Below are positions 42,687-52,338 of a stretch of 64,000 nucleotides of DNA, piece after piece. The position numbers were made by a program, and so were the translations under genes. Each line of letters begins with the position of its first letter. Positions within the stretch are counted from its first letter, which is position 1. A model generated the notes under the pieces. That model made no database searches, was not told the origin of the DNA, and saw only the letters and a list, made by a program, of their open reading frames with translations. The stretch is from Pseudomonas sp. B20(2017) (GTDB lineage: Bacteria > Pseudomonadota > Gammaproteobacteria > Pseudomonadales > Pseudomonadaceae), in contig NZ_NEJP01000014.1 in NCBI RefSeq assembly GCF_002113125.1, positions 62,001 to 126,000 on the forward strand. Direction: 5' to 3'.

Positions 42687-43619
42687 TTAATCAGCCTCTT
42701 TGGCGTCCAGCACGCTCTTGAATTGGCTTTTGTCGAAGGCGGAAAGTTCGTAAAAATGTTGAGTGTCCAAGAGTAGTTTGTTGCTGTGGTTGTCAATTTC
42801 AAAAGGCATGTGCTCTAGAAAGGCATACCGCTCTATCAAGAGCTTGAATTTCCAATATGTATCTGTTGGGCTGCAATAACAATATATAGCGAGAAGTTGA
42901 GTGGTGTCGTAGTTCAGGAATGATCTAACAATGTTGCTGTACATTTTTTCGCTTGCTGACAGTGCGCTTTCTTTAATGGTGTGTTCGTTGAAGTTTGTTC
43001 CGATGGTGCTGTCAGGTACGTTGGTTGCGATGAATTTCAGTATTTGGTATAGACTTCTGAAGTAATGCCCACACAGGCCGTTTTTGCTTTCCAGGTTGTT
43101 CTTCGCGTCCACAAGATTTGTGGCGAAGTTATAAAAAACAGCTTGCCTTACAATATCTATGTCTGATCTCCCGTTCGTCCACTTTCCCGTTGGGGTTGAG
43201 ATCTTGTCCAGTGTTTTATTGTGTTGATCCAGTAGCGAAAAAAAAGTCCCTTCGAACTGTTGCTTGATTTGTGTTCTTGCCTGTTCGTTCAATGCTGCTT
43301 CTGATTTCTGCTGTGCTGACGTGGAGCGCTCTAACTCCTTTCTGGTCGACTCGAGTTCTTTGCTTTGCAAAACGATTGTCAACAGGAGGGCAATCAAACC
43401 CAGGAAACTGAGTAAGGGGTTCAGGGTTCCTCCTATGAAATCTCCGAATGTTCCCCAGTCAGAATGTTTGCTACTGAATTTCCCATTAAATTCCATAAAA
43501 TAGAATGTGAAAACCACTACGACGACTGCTGTGGCGAAGGCAAGTATCCATGCCAGCCATTTGAATAGAACTGCGGGGGTGAGGTTCTCAAATTTCTGTT
43601 CTAGATTCATATATGTCAT
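42687..43619 (-). CDS. Putative phage abortive-infection membrane protein (AbiC-type)
   Basis: A 310-aa protein that is clearly more AT-rich than its surroundings. Two membrane helices at about 18-40 and 66-85 enclose DWGTFGDFIGGTLNPLLSFL, the signature of the putative phage abortive infection family (putAbiC); a coiled stretch with L-x-x-T-R-K-E-L-E-R follows at 88-115, then a cytoplasmic helical domain beginning QQFEGTFFSLLDQHN. Such proteins act as membrane effectors in phage defence, alone or beside retrons. No partner gene of that kind is present. It converges on xylR. Confidence 0.75.
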   Translation of the reverse strand: MTYMNLEQKFENLTPAVLFKWLAWILAFATAVVVVVFTFYFMEFNGKFSSKHSDWGTFGDFIGGTLNPLLSFLGLIALLLTIVLQSKELESTRKELERSTSAQQKSEAALNEQARTQIKQQFEGTFFSLLDQHNKTLDKISTPTGKWTNGRSDIDIVRQAVFYNFATNLVDAKNNLESKNGLCGHYFRSLYQILKFIATNVPDSTIGTNFNEHTIKESALSASEKMYSNIVRSFLNYDTTQLLAIYCYCSPTDTYWKFKLLIERYAFLEHMPFEIDNHSNKLLLDTQHFYELSAFDKSQFKSVLDAKEAD

Positions 43620-43756
43620 GAAACCTTTCAGGCTGGCGTTTAATGCTGGCGTGATAGTTGCTGAAGTTGGAGGTCGTGGTCAGGTGAGACATCTAGGTGT
43701 ACAGGTACTTCGAATTAACAAGTTTTCGCTATCCTGCGCGTTTTGTTAATTGTGTG

Positions 43757-43800
43757 GCGACCCATAAACCGATCCTGCAGAAAATCGGTTGATGGGTCGC
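43757..43800. terminator. Long hairpin between the AbiC-like and EcsC-like genes
   Basis: GCGACCCAT and AACCGAT pair with ATCGGTT and ATGGGTCGC around a 10-base loop, with a single mismatch (A opposite G), 51 bases past the end of the leftward 43852 gene. There is no T-run, so it may be a factor-dependent terminator or a structural element. Confidence 0.5.
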
Positions 43801-43851
43801 TGATGACTCTTGAAGAGGGGCATTAGCAACGACGGCGGCTCATTGGGTTGC

Positions 43852-44538
43852 CTACGATTGCTCCGTGGTCATCTCTTCTTTCAGGTGCAGTCGGAAAGTG
43901 TCGCGAGCAGTTTTGCCTACATAAGCAGTGAGCGCGTAATTAGCGCTGCCACCGATGATTACCCCTATACCAAAGGGGATAACTTTAGCGGCAGCTTTTT
44001 GAGTGAACGAAATTCCGATTTTCGCAAAAAGCTCCTTGATTAGCTGAAGCGTTGGACCTTTCAAATACTGGTGAACCATGCGTACGCCAGCCTTGCTGGC
44101 GATCTTGGTGGCACCAGAAGAGCCCAACTGTTCCAAGGATCCACACAACGCGATGATGTACGACATGTGCTTCGCATCTTCGTTGGACATCTTGCCGTTA
44201 ATGGCGATTGCCAAGCACATAGTCATGTCGATCTGCAGCTTCATGCAGACTGATATATCCGCTAGTCCGCCTCCCACAGCGCTTACCGCGGTACCGATGC
44301 CAGGAATGACACCCGGAAGAGCGGTAGCGGCGCCAGACGTTGCGGCCAGTTTGGAATAGCGACTTATGATCTTGTCAACGATGATTTCCTGGATTTTCTC
44401 ATCCGTCGCGGAGGGCATCGAACTGCGTGCCTGATCCTTGTATTGTTGAACGAGCTCACGCGCGTCGTGAGGGCTGATGGCAATGGCTTCTACCATTTTC
44501 ATCAAGGAAGAGCTGTTTTCGTCTTTTTCTGTGGTCAT
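43852..44538 (-). CDS. EcsC-like helical protein of unknown function
   Basis: A 228-aa protein from ATG 44538 (GGAA upstream; another ATG at 44550 is possible). A small-residue-rich stretch at about 67-97 (SGAATALPGVIPGIGTAVSA, then GGGLADI) resembles the EcsC-type segment, followed by LQIDMTMCLAIAINGKM. A second hydrophobic region near 185-205 (PFGIGVIIGGSANYALTAY) is probably membrane-active. Function unknown. Together with the AbiC-like gene it forms a short accessory block between xylR and the hydroxyproline operon. Confidence 0.6.
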   Translation of the reverse strand: MTTEKDENSSSLMKMVEAIAISPHDARELVQQYKDQARSSMPSATDEKIQEIIVDKIISRYSKLAATSGAATALPGVIPGIGTAVSAVGGGLADISVCMKLQIDMTMCLAIAINGKMSNEDAKHMSYIIALCGSLEQLGSSGATKIASKAGVRMVHQYLKGPTLQLIKELFAKIGISFTQKAAAKVIPFGIGVIIGGSANYALTAYVGKTARDTFRLHLKEEMTTEQS

Positions 44539-44759
44539 TCTAGATTCCATTCGATGAATTTTTATCAGAGGCTTTGAGGCGGAGTGCTGACTAAAAGAGT
44601 GACACAAATGATATCAAAATAACATTGCACTCCGTGATTTGCTTCGCTGGTCGAGAGAGAACTCGAACGAAAAGACTCCAGAGGACTTACAGGCATCCCT
44701 ACGACCGACTTCTTGATTCGATGCCAATCTGCAGCCATTCGCGATGACGGGGTATGCCC

Positions 44760-46022
44760 TCAGAAGCGGTCTAGTCGGTAAGCCTGAATCACTGATTCTC
44801 TTCGAATGGGACTCGTTGCATCCTGCAACACCATCCCCCCAACCATCTCCGCCGTCACCGCCGCCTGCGTCAGCCCCAGATGCTGATGCCCAAACGCAAG
44901 CAACACCCTCCCGTCACACACCCGATCAATCACCGGCAACGAATCAGGCAGCGACGGCCGAAACCCCATCCACGGTGTGGCTGCCTCGACATTCAGATCC
45001 TTGCGAAACAACCCCTTGCTCAACCGATGCAACTGCCATGCACGACCCATGGTCGGCGGGGCTTCGAGGCCGGCGAATTCGACGGTGCCGGCCAGGCGCA
45101 GCCCTTCGGACATCGGGGTCATGATGAATTTGCGTTCCAGCGAGGTGACGGGGAAGGGCAGTCGGTTGTGTTCGTGAGGCAGCATCAGGTGATAGCCGCG
45201 CTCGGTGTCCAGCGGGACGTTTTTGCCGGTCAGTGCGGCGGTGAGTTTTGCCGAGTGGGCGCCGCAGGCGATCAGCACCTGGCGAGCGGACAGTGTGCCG
45301 GTGCCGGTCATCAGGTTGACACCATGCGCGTGCAGTTGTCCGCCCTGAACCGCCTGTTTCAGAAACTGCACGCCGCTGGCTTTCGCCGCTTCCACCAACT
45401 CACGCACAACGCGGTAGGGATCGATGAAGTGCCCGGTGTTCGGGAAAAACAGTCCGCCCTGAATCTGGTCGCTGAGTTGCGGCGCGGTCTCGCGTACCGC
45501 ACCGGCCTGCCACCAATCGACCGGCACCTGTTGCTGTTGCATGCGTCGCTGTAACGCTTCGAGGACCGGACGCGAGTCGGGTCGTTCGAACACCAGCAGC
45601 GAACCTTCCATCTTCAGCAGTTCGGGGCGCTGAATGTCGTTGAGCAAGCGGTGCCAGGCGTCGAGCGAGCTTTCATTGAGCGCCCGCAACCCGGCAACGG
45701 TGCGCTGGAACGGCGCCGAGCGCAGGTTCAGCAACAGCCGCGCAAACCAGGGCAGGGCGCGGGGCAGGTATTTCCAGTCCAGGCGCAGCGGGCCCATCGG
45801 GTCTATGAGCATGGCCGGCAGGCGCTTGAGGATCGAGCGGTCGGCAATCGGAAACACCTGCTCGGTCGCCAGGTGCCCGGCGTTGCCGAACGAGGCGCCG
45901 TGGCCCGGTTCCTGCGGGTCGATCACCACCACCCGCAAACCCTGACGGGCCAGGCGCAGGGCGCTCGCGACGCCGATGATACCGGCGCCGACCACGGCCA
46001 TGTCGTGCGGGTTATTCGGCAT
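44760..46022 (-). CDS. FAD-dependent D-hydroxyproline dehydrogenase-like protein (DadA family)
   Basis: A 420-aa flavoprotein; ATG at 46022 overlaps the upstream gene stop by 11 bases. The FAD motif VVGAGIIGVASALRLARQG is near the N-terminus, and SLPVIDRVCDGRVLLAFGHQ and GLTQAA near the end are DadA-like. In this cluster it should oxidise cis-4-hydroxy-D-proline to pyrroline-4-hydroxy-2-carboxylate, passing electrons to the respiratory chain. D-amino-acid dehydrogenase activity on other substrates is possible. It is the last gene of the leftward hydroxyproline operon. Confidence 0.82.
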   Translation of the reverse strand: MPNNPHDMAVVGAGIIGVASALRLARQGLRVVVIDPQEPGHGASFGNAGHLATEQVFPIADRSILKRLPAMLIDPMGPLRLDWKYLPRALPWFARLLLNLRSAPFQRTVAGLRALNESSLDAWHRLLNDIQRPELLKMEGSLLVFERPDSRPVLEALQRRMQQQQVPVDWWQAGAVRETAPQLSDQIQGGLFFPNTGHFIDPYRVVRELVEAAKASGVQFLKQAVQGGQLHAHGVNLMTGTGTLSARQVLIACGAHSAKLTAALTGKNVPLDTERGYHLMLPHEHNRLPFPVTSLERKFIMTPMSEGLRLAGTVEFAGLEAPPTMGRAWQLHRLSKGLFRKDLNVEAATPWMGFRPSLPDSLPVIDRVCDGRVLLAFGHQHLGLTQAAVTAEMVGGMVLQDATSPIRRESVIQAYRLDRF

Positions 46023-47604
46023 TTTTCGCGGTTTCCCTTTGGCCATCGAGCAAGCGACACAGCGACAGTGGATTGGCGTGTTTGAGCGCGGTCGGCAGCA
46101 GGCTGTCGGGGAAATCCTGATAGCAGACCGGGCGCAGGAAACGCAGGATCGCAGCGGTGCCTACCGACGTGGTGCGCGAATCGGAAGTCGCCGGGAAGGG
46201 CCCGCCATGCACCATCGCATCGCAGACTTCGACCCCGGTCGGCCAGCCGTTGACCAGCAGGCGTCCGGCCTTTCGCTCCAGGGTTGGCAGCAATGCGCGG
46301 GCCTGTTCCAGATCCTCGTCATCGACATGCAACGTGGCGGTCAGTTGGCCTTCCAGCTGTTCGAGCACTTGGCGGATTTCAGCGTCGCTGGCGCATTGCA
46401 CGATCAAGGACGCGGCGCCGAAGGCTTCGGCCTGCAACGAATGATCGGCGAGGAAGTCGGCGGCGCCGGTGACGAACACATGGGCCTGGCTCTGATTCGG
46501 TTCCGTCGCTAGCTGGCCGACGGCGGCAATACGCGCCCGGGCATTTTCCGCGAGGGCATTCACGCTGGATTCGTAGGCGTTGAAGATCCCTGGCGTCAGC
46601 ATGGTCTGAGCGGGGCTGCGCTGGATCAGTTCGGTGGTGGCGCCAATGAAGGCGTCCAGCGCCGGCCCCTTGCGGGCGATGACCAGACCGGGATTGGTAC
46701 AAAACTGACCGGCGCCCAGTGTCAGCGAAGCCACGAAGCCTTGGGCCAACGCTTCGGCGCGATTTTGCAGCGCTGCCGCAAACAGCAACACCGGGTTGAT
46801 CGAACTCATTTCCGCATACACCGGAATTGGCTCGGGCCGGGCTTGAGCCGCTTTGATCAACGCGAGACCGCCACTGCGCGAACCGGTGAAGCCGACAGCC
46901 TTGATCCGTGGATCGCTGACCAGCGCAATCCCCACTTCACGACCGGAGCCGTACAACAACGAGAACACACCATCCGGCAAACCAGAGGCCTTGACCGCCC
47001 GCGCTACGGCGCGACCCACCAGTTCGCTGATGCCGGGATGGGCGCCGTGGGCCTTGACGATCACCGGGCAACCGGCGGCCAGGGCCGAAGCGGTATCGCC
47101 ACCGGCCACCGAGAACGCCAGTGGAAAGTTGCTCGCGCCAAACACGGCCACCGGGCCCAGTGGAATCTGCCGCTGACGCAGATCCGAACGCGGCATTGGC
47201 TGGCGTTGCGGTTGCGCGGTGTCGACTCGCACATCCAGCCATTCACCGGCCCGCACGGTGCGGGCAAACAGACGCAGTTGCTGGCAGGTGCGACCCCGTT
47301 CACCCAGCAGGCGCGGGCGCGGCAGGCCGGTCTCAGCCATGGCGCGGTCGATCAGTTCGTCGCCGAGCGCTTCGATTTCGCCCGCGATGGTTTCAATGAA
47401 TTCGGCTCGTGCCTCGAGCGATGTCTCGCGATAACGGTCGAGCGCCGCCCAGGCCAGTGCGCAAGCCTGCTCGACATGCTCGGCAGAGCCGCCGGCATAG
47501 GCCGGTTCCAAAGGCGAGTTGGTGGCGGGATTGATTCCGTGGATGACGTCGCGGTCGCCGGTGAGGGTTTGCTGACCGATCAGCAGTTGGCCCGTCAGAG
47601 TCAT
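46012..47604 (-). CDS. Alpha-ketoglutaric semialdehyde dehydrogenase
   Basis: A 530-aa aldehyde dehydrogenase from ATG 47604 (MTLTGQLLIGQQTLTG). Catalytic C302 lies in LGAGQFCTNPG and general base E265 in VYAEMSSINPV; the NAD site is around FGASNFPLAFSVAGGD. This subclass acts on 2,5-dioxopentanoate, the last step of hydroxyproline (and some sugar acid) breakdown, giving 2-oxoglutarate. The neighbouring epimerase and deaminase support hydroxyproline. Confidence 0.9.
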   Translation of the reverse strand: MTLTGQLLIGQQTLTGDRDVIHGINPATNSPLEPAYAGGSAEHVEQACALAWAALDRYRETSLEARAEFIETIAGEIEALGDELIDRAMAETGLPRPRLLGERGRTCQQLRLFARTVRAGEWLDVRVDTAQPQRQPMPRSDLRQRQIPLGPVAVFGASNFPLAFSVAGGDTASALAAGCPVIVKAHGAHPGISELVGRAVARAVKASGLPDGVFSLLYGSGREVGIALVSDPRIKAVGFTGSRSGGLALIKAAQARPEPIPVYAEMSSINPVLLFAAALQNRAEALAQGFVASLTLGAGQFCTNPGLVIARKGPALDAFIGATTELIQRSPAQTMLTPGIFNAYESSVNALAENARARIAAVGQLATEPNQSQAHVFVTGAADFLADHSLQAEAFGAASLIVQCASDAEIRQVLEQLEGQLTATLHVDDEDLEQARALLPTLERKAGRLLVNGWPTGVEVCDAMVHGGPFPATSDSRTTSVGTAAILRFLRPVCYQDFPDSLLPTALKHANPLSLCRLLDGQRETAKNAE

Positions 47605-47684
47605 GGCGCATTCCTTATCAATAAAGCAGGTCACGAATAAGGCCCGCCGCCGTGGTTGGCGGCGGGCTTGAGCACAGCGGCAGG

Positions 47685-48632
47685 TCAGGCGAAGTTCTGT
47701 TCCGCCGACCAGTTTTCGTACCAGTGACGGAACAGCGCGTACTGGGCTTCTGCGTAACGACGCTGGGAGTCGCTGAGGGCGTCGGTTTCGTTGAAATGCA
47801 GGGTGTATTCCTTGTCGCCGTTAAGCACCATCAGGTGTTTGTAATACAGCACCAGATCCGTGCCTTCGTCGAAGGACGACAGTACCGCGAGCGCTGATTC
47901 CAGCTCGCGGGCCTGACGTCGGGCCTTGGCGTCACCCTTGGCCGCCTGCTTGCTCAGGGCCACCAGTTGCAGCACTTCGCGGGGCAGGGCGTTGCCGATG
48001 CCGGTGATGGCGCCGGTGGCGTTGCAGTTGACGAAGCCGTGCACCACTTGAGTGTCGACACCGACCATCAAGGTCACGGCATCGTCCTTGGAGGTGATGT
48101 TCTCGGCGGCGTAGCGCAGGTCGGCGCCACCGCCGAACTCCTTGAAGCCGATCAGGTTCGGGTATTCACGGCGTAGTTCGAAGAACAGATCGGCGCGGGT
48201 GGCAAAGCCGTAGTAAGGGCTGTTGTAGATCACTGCCGGCAGGTTCGGTGCGGCTTGCAGAATCGCCGCGAAGTGGGCTTTTTGCGCTGCCGCCGAAGCG
48301 CCACGGGACAGCACTCGAGGAATCACCATCAAGCCCTGCGCGCCGACTTTCGCCGCATGGGCGGCGTGGGACACCGCTTCACGGGTGTTGACCGCGCCGG
48401 TGCCGACGATGGTCGGAATCCCGGCCGCCACCAGCCGCGCCACGCCTTCCTGACGCTCGGCTTCGGTGAGCAGCGGCCAGTCGCCCATGGAACCGCAGTA
48501 CACGACCGCACTCATGCCGATGTCGATCAGCTCGCGACCCTTGGCCACCAGCGCATCGAAGTCCGGTTTGCGCGCGGCGGTGCACGGGGTCATCAGGGCG
48601 GGCATGCAGCCGGTGAAGATGTTGTCGCTCAT
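47685..48632 (-). CDS. lhpC: Pyrroline-4-hydroxy-2-carboxylate deaminase (DapA/NAL family)
   Basis: A 315-aa (beta/alpha)8 lyase of the dihydrodipicolinate synthase superfamily. The Schiff-base lysine K164 is in GFKEFGG and the catalytic tyrosine Y136 in VIYNSPYYG. Start at 48632 (MSDNIFTGCMPALMTPC). The hydroxyproline context points to the deaminase that forms 2-oxoglutarate semialdehyde, rather than lysine biosynthesis. Confidence 0.87.
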   Translation of the reverse strand: MSDNIFTGCMPALMTPCTAARKPDFDALVAKGRELIDIGMSAVVYCGSMGDWPLLTEAERQEGVARLVAAGIPTIVGTGAVNTREAVSHAAHAAKVGAQGLMVIPRVLSRGASAAAQKAHFAAILQAAPNLPAVIYNSPYYGFATRADLFFELRREYPNLIGFKEFGGGADLRYAAENITSKDDAVTLMVGVDTQVVHGFVNCNATGAITGIGNALPREVLQLVALSKQAAKGDAKARRQARELESALAVLSSFDEGTDLVLYYKHLMVLNGDKEYTLHFNETDALSDSQRRYAEAQYALFRHWYENWSAEQNFA

Positions 48633-48687
48633 TATTGTTCTCCTTGGAACGGTCATTCAGATGGGTTTGAAAATGCGGCGCAGCGGC

Positions 48688-49614
48688 TCAGATGCCCCAC
48701 GCGAACGGATCTGTTTCGTCGATCAGCAGCGTGCTGTCGGCGGTCATGTAGGCGCGGCCGGTGATGTAGGGGCGGACGCGCTCGCCTTCCCATTCAAAGC
48801 GACCTTCGAACTGGCTGCCGGTGATGCTTGCCTGCACCCAGCGCTCGCCCGGCGCGAGTTTTTCGTCGGCGGCCAGACACGCCAGTTTGGCGCTGGTGCC
48901 GGTACCGCAGGGGGATCGGTCGTAGGCTTTGCCGGGGCACATGACGAAGTTGCGGCTGTCGGCCTCGGCGTCATCGGCGAACAGTTCGATGTGGTCGATG
49001 ATTACGCCGTCCTCGCCATGGATGCCTTGGTCCTCAAGGGCTTTGAGCATTTTCCAGGTGAAGTCGGTCAGGGTTTCGACGTTGTCCATCGTTAGCGTCT
49101 GGCCGTGTTCGGAGACCAGGAAAAACCAGTTGCCGCCATAGGCGACGTCACCGAGGAAGCGGCCATACCCCGGCACTTCCACCGCCACCTGCTTACGGAA
49201 TCGATAAGCCGGCACGTTGCCCAGTGTCACGGCACCGTCTTCATGCAGCGTTGCGCTGACCGGGCCGACCGGGGTGTCGATCTTGTGCACGCCCGGCGCG
49301 ATCAGCCCCAGGTGTTGCAACGATGCAACGAGGCCGATGGTGCCGTGGCCGCACATGCCGAGGTAACCGGCGTTGTTGAAGAAAATCACGCCGCAGGTGG
49401 CGTCCGGTGACACCGGCTCGCAATACAGCGCGCCCACCAGCACATCGTTGCCGCGCGGTTCCAGCAGGCAGGCGCGGCGCCACTGGTCATTCTGGTTGCG
49501 CAGGGCATCGCGCTTCTCGGCCATGGTGCGGCCGGGCAGCTCGGGAAAACCCTTCATCACCAGGCGCGTGGGTTCGCCGCCGGTGTGGGAATCAATGACG
49601 TGTACTCGTTTCAT
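48688..49614 (-). CDS. lhpA: 4-hydroxyproline 2-epimerase
   Basis: A 308-aa proline-racemase-family enzyme. Both catalytic cysteines are present: C88 in MCGHGT and C236 in CGTGTS, which marks an epimerase and rules out the 3-hydroxyproline dehydratase subgroup, where one Cys is replaced. It turns trans-4-hydroxy-L-proline into cis-4-hydroxy-D-proline, the first step of the route. It lies between the permease and the deaminase genes in the same direction. Confidence 0.93.
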   Translation of the reverse strand: MKRVHVIDSHTGGEPTRLVMKGFPELPGRTMAEKRDALRNQNDQWRRACLLEPRGNDVLVGALYCEPVSPDATCGVIFFNNAGYLGMCGHGTIGLVASLQHLGLIAPGVHKIDTPVGPVSATLHEDGAVTLGNVPAYRFRKQVAVEVPGYGRFLGDVAYGGNWFFLVSEHGQTLTMDNVETLTDFTWKMLKALEDQGIHGEDGVIIDHIELFADDAEADSRNFVMCPGKAYDRSPCGTGTSAKLACLAADEKLAPGERWVQASITGSQFEGRFEWEGERVRPYITGRAYMTADSTLLIDETDPFAWGI

Positions 49615-49636
49615 GGAAAGATTCCGTTAAGTGATT

Positions 49637-51268
49637 TCAGTAAGCGCCGGCAGTGCGCGGATTGGCGGCAGAGGCAGGGGACGTCGAAGCGACTTCGCTT
49701 TCATCCTCTTCGGATTCCAGACGCACCAGATGCGCAGGTACGCCGGTGGCCGCGCCCCAGTAATAGATCCCCATCGCGCAAGCCGCGACGACCAGGGTGT
49801 CGAATGGATGGGTGAGGATGCCCAGGCCACCGAAGGTGCCGAGTTTCGACAGGACGATGGTCACGGCGTAGAACGCGATCAGCCACGCGGAGGAACGCAC
49901 CTGCTGGCGAAGATTCAGATGAGCCGTCGGCACAAAGCGACCGCAGAGCAGGTACACGACAAACATCAGGATTTGCAGGCCGAGCAGCCAGGACACAGTG
50001 CTCCAGCCCGACCAGTAGACAATCAACGCAGCGATGATGAACGACACCGGCCCCAGCACGCCCATGCACTTGACCCGGAACGGGCGCGGCATGTCGGGTG
50101 CATTGCGACGCAGCGCGGCGACGGTCACTGGAGCAACGGCGTAGCTCAGCACCAGCGCGGCGGACACCACGTTGATCAGCGCTTCCCACGACGGGAACGG
50201 CAGGGTCCAGAACACCGACAGGGCGAAGGTCAGCCACAGCGCCGGACGCGGGATGCCGGACTTTGCGTCGATGTGGGTGAAGACCTTGAAAAACGTGCCG
50301 GTCTGCGCCCAGCCGTAGATCACCCGAGGCGTGGCGTTCATGTAGATGTTGCCGCAGCCGCTGGGGGAGATTACCGCGTCCGCCACTACCAGATACGCCA
50401 GCCAGCCCACGCCCAGCGCCAGGGCGATGTCGCGGTACGGCAGGGCGAATTCCTTGGAAACCCCGGCCCAGCCATTGGCGAGCAATTCGGTCGGGATGCC
50501 GCCGAGGAAGGCGGTTTGCAGCAACACGTAGATCGCAGTGGAAAGCAGCACCGACAGGATCAGCGCAATCGGGATTGTGCGCTGGGGATTTTTCACTTCG
50601 CTGGCCACCGAGATGATCGGGGTCAGGCCGAGGTAGGCGAAGATCACGCCGCCGGCGGAGACGGCCATCTCGATGCCCGAAAGCCCGAAAGGCGCGAAGC
50701 CTTGAACCTGAAAGTTTTCTGGTTTGAAGAAAGTGAACAGCACGCCGATCACCAGCAGCGGCACGATGAACTTGAACACGCTGACCAGATTGTTGGCCTT
50801 GGCGAAGGTCTTCACGCTGCGGTAGTTGAGCAGGAAAAACACGCAGAGCAGGCCGAACTGCACCAGCCAGCCGAGCAGGGTCGGGTCACCGCTACCGGCC
50901 TTGGTCAGGCCGGGAAACCACGCTGCGGCGTATTGGCGCGAAGCGACGACTTCGATGGCTACCAGACTGGAAAACGCGATCAGCGTAATGAAGCCCATCA
51001 GGTAACCGAGCAGCGGCCCGTGGCTATAAACCGGGTAACGCACCACACCGCCGGCCCTTGGCAATGCCGCGCCCAGTTCGCAGTAGACGATGCCCAGCAG
51101 CAACACGGCGAACCCGCCCAGCAACCAGGAGAAAATCCCCGCAGGCCCGGCAATCGCCGACACGTGGCTGGCTGCGAACAACCAGCCGGAACCGAAGATC
51201 GCCCCCAACCCGATAAAGGTGAGGTCGATCAATGAAAGTTGTTTTTTGAACTTGCCTTGGCCTGACAT
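49637..51268 (-). CDS. APC-family amino acid permease, probable hydroxyproline importer
   Basis: A 543-aa membrane protein with about 12-14 helices. FIGLGAIFGSGWLFAASHVS near the N-terminus and GGVIFAYLGLTPIISVASEV are standard for APC transporters. The C-terminal tail is acidic and short of hydrophobic residues. As first gene of the leftward hydroxyproline operon and divergent from its regulator, it should bring in hydroxyproline, but this is inferred from context only. Confidence 0.85.
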   Translation of the reverse strand: MSGQGKFKKQLSLIDLTFIGLGAIFGSGWLFAASHVSAIAGPAGIFSWLLGGFAVLLLGIVYCELGAALPRAGGVVRYPVYSHGPLLGYLMGFITLIAFSSLVAIEVVASRQYAAAWFPGLTKAGSGDPTLLGWLVQFGLLCVFFLLNYRSVKTFAKANNLVSVFKFIVPLLVIGVLFTFFKPENFQVQGFAPFGLSGIEMAVSAGGVIFAYLGLTPIISVASEVKNPQRTIPIALILSVLLSTAIYVLLQTAFLGGIPTELLANGWAGVSKEFALPYRDIALALGVGWLAYLVVADAVISPSGCGNIYMNATPRVIYGWAQTGTFFKVFTHIDAKSGIPRPALWLTFALSVFWTLPFPSWEALINVVSAALVLSYAVAPVTVAALRRNAPDMPRPFRVKCMGVLGPVSFIIAALIVYWSGWSTVSWLLGLQILMFVVYLLCGRFVPTAHLNLRQQVRSSAWLIAFYAVTIVLSKLGTFGGLGILTHPFDTLVVAACAMGIYYWGAATGVPAHLVRLESEEDESEVASTSPASAANPRTAGAY

Positions 51269-51508
51269 GGCATCGCCTTCTTGTGAGTTATTGGATAGGC
51301 AGGTGTGAAGTCACTGGAACGGCTAAACAGTGAACTCATCAGGCGTCGGGCGATTGATGTTTTGCGCAGCTGCGGATGACGAAATCGGCACAGTTGCGAA
51401 GAAAGACAGCGGCGCTCGACACGCCGCAAACGTTGCTGCAATCTGCACGCGAACGCCTCAGGGCGGGCACCTTTTCAGGCCGATCCACTCACCGGGGAAG
51501 ACCTTCAC

Positions 51509-52279
51509 ATGCAGAACGCGTTTGCGATCCTCTGCCAGGGCGACGAGCGCCATCGGCCGCATACCCTCGAGGCGCTGCTGGCCGGCGTGGCACCGCTGTT
51601 GCCGATGCTGGACGTGATTCCGAACGCGGCGATCTTCATCAAGGATGTGCAGGCGCGCTACGTTCTGGCCAATCGCACACTGGTGCAGCGCTGTGGCCTG
51701 AAGGACCTGAAACCGCTGCTGGGGAAAACCAGTGCGCAGGTGTTTCCGGCACAACTTGGGCCGGGTTACACCGAGCAGGATCGGCGGGTGCTGGAAGAGG
51801 GATTTTTGCTGGAGGATCAGCTGGAACTGCACCTGTACGGCAGTCGCGAACCGGGCTGGTGCCTGACGCACAAACGTCCGCTGTACAACCGCGACGGCGA
51901 GATCATCGGCCTCGCGGGGATTTCGGTGGATCTGCAATCGGCCAGCGAAACCCACCCGGCGTTTCAGCGCCTGGCGGCGGTCGACGAACACATCCGCGCG
52001 CATTTCAATCGTCGGGTGACGCTGGGCGAGCTGACCCGGATCGCCGGCATTTCGGTGGCGCAACTGGAACGCTACTGCAAACGGGTGTTCCACCTGACGC
52101 CGAGGCAGATGATCCAGAAAGTGCGGCTGGAACATGCCCATCGCTTGTTGCATACCGAGCTGCCAATCACCGAAGTGGCGCTGCAATGCGGCTACACCGA
52201 TCACAGCGCCTTCACTCGCCAGTTCAAGGCGTCGACCGGTTTCACACCGCGTCAGTATCGGCAGGCGACCGCCCAGTGA
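51509..52279 (+). CDS. AraC-family regulator with PAS domain (hydroxyproline operon)
   Basis: A 256-aa protein. Residues 35-140 form a PAS domain (IPNAAIFIKDVQARYVLANR, GEIIGLAGISVDL) and residues 155-255 the AraC HTH (TLGELTRIAGISVAQLERYC, then EVALQCGYTDHSAFTRQF). It diverges from the permease gene with 240 bases between. It probably activates the operon in response to hydroxyproline or a metabolite (LhpR-like). Confidence 0.85.
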   Translation: MQNAFAILCQGDERHRPHTLEALLAGVAPLLPMLDVIPNAAIFIKDVQARYVLANRTLVQRCGLKDLKPLLGKTSAQVFPAQLGPGYTEQDRRVLEEGFLLEDQLELHLYGSREPGWCLTHKRPLYNRDGEIIGLAGISVDLQSASETHPAFQRLAAVDEHIRAHFNRRVTLGELTRIAGISVAQLERYCKRVFHLTPRQMIQKVRLEHAHRLLHTELPITEVALQCGYTDHSAFTRQFKASTGFTPRQYRQATAQ

Positions 52280-52338
52280 ATACGGACGCAGCGACTAGAC
52301 TCAATGGATCGCGGTCGTCTTTCGAGGGGGGGAACGGG

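Noticed and set aside
42687..43619. Retron effector context for the AbiC-like protein
   Set aside because: No reverse transcriptase or msr-msd-like inverted structure is present nearby; the hairpin at 43757 is on the other side and too short.
49631..51235. 534-codon plus-strand frame
   Set aside because: Shadow of the APC permease on the minus strand; translation is rich in His, Arg and Gln without any fold signature.
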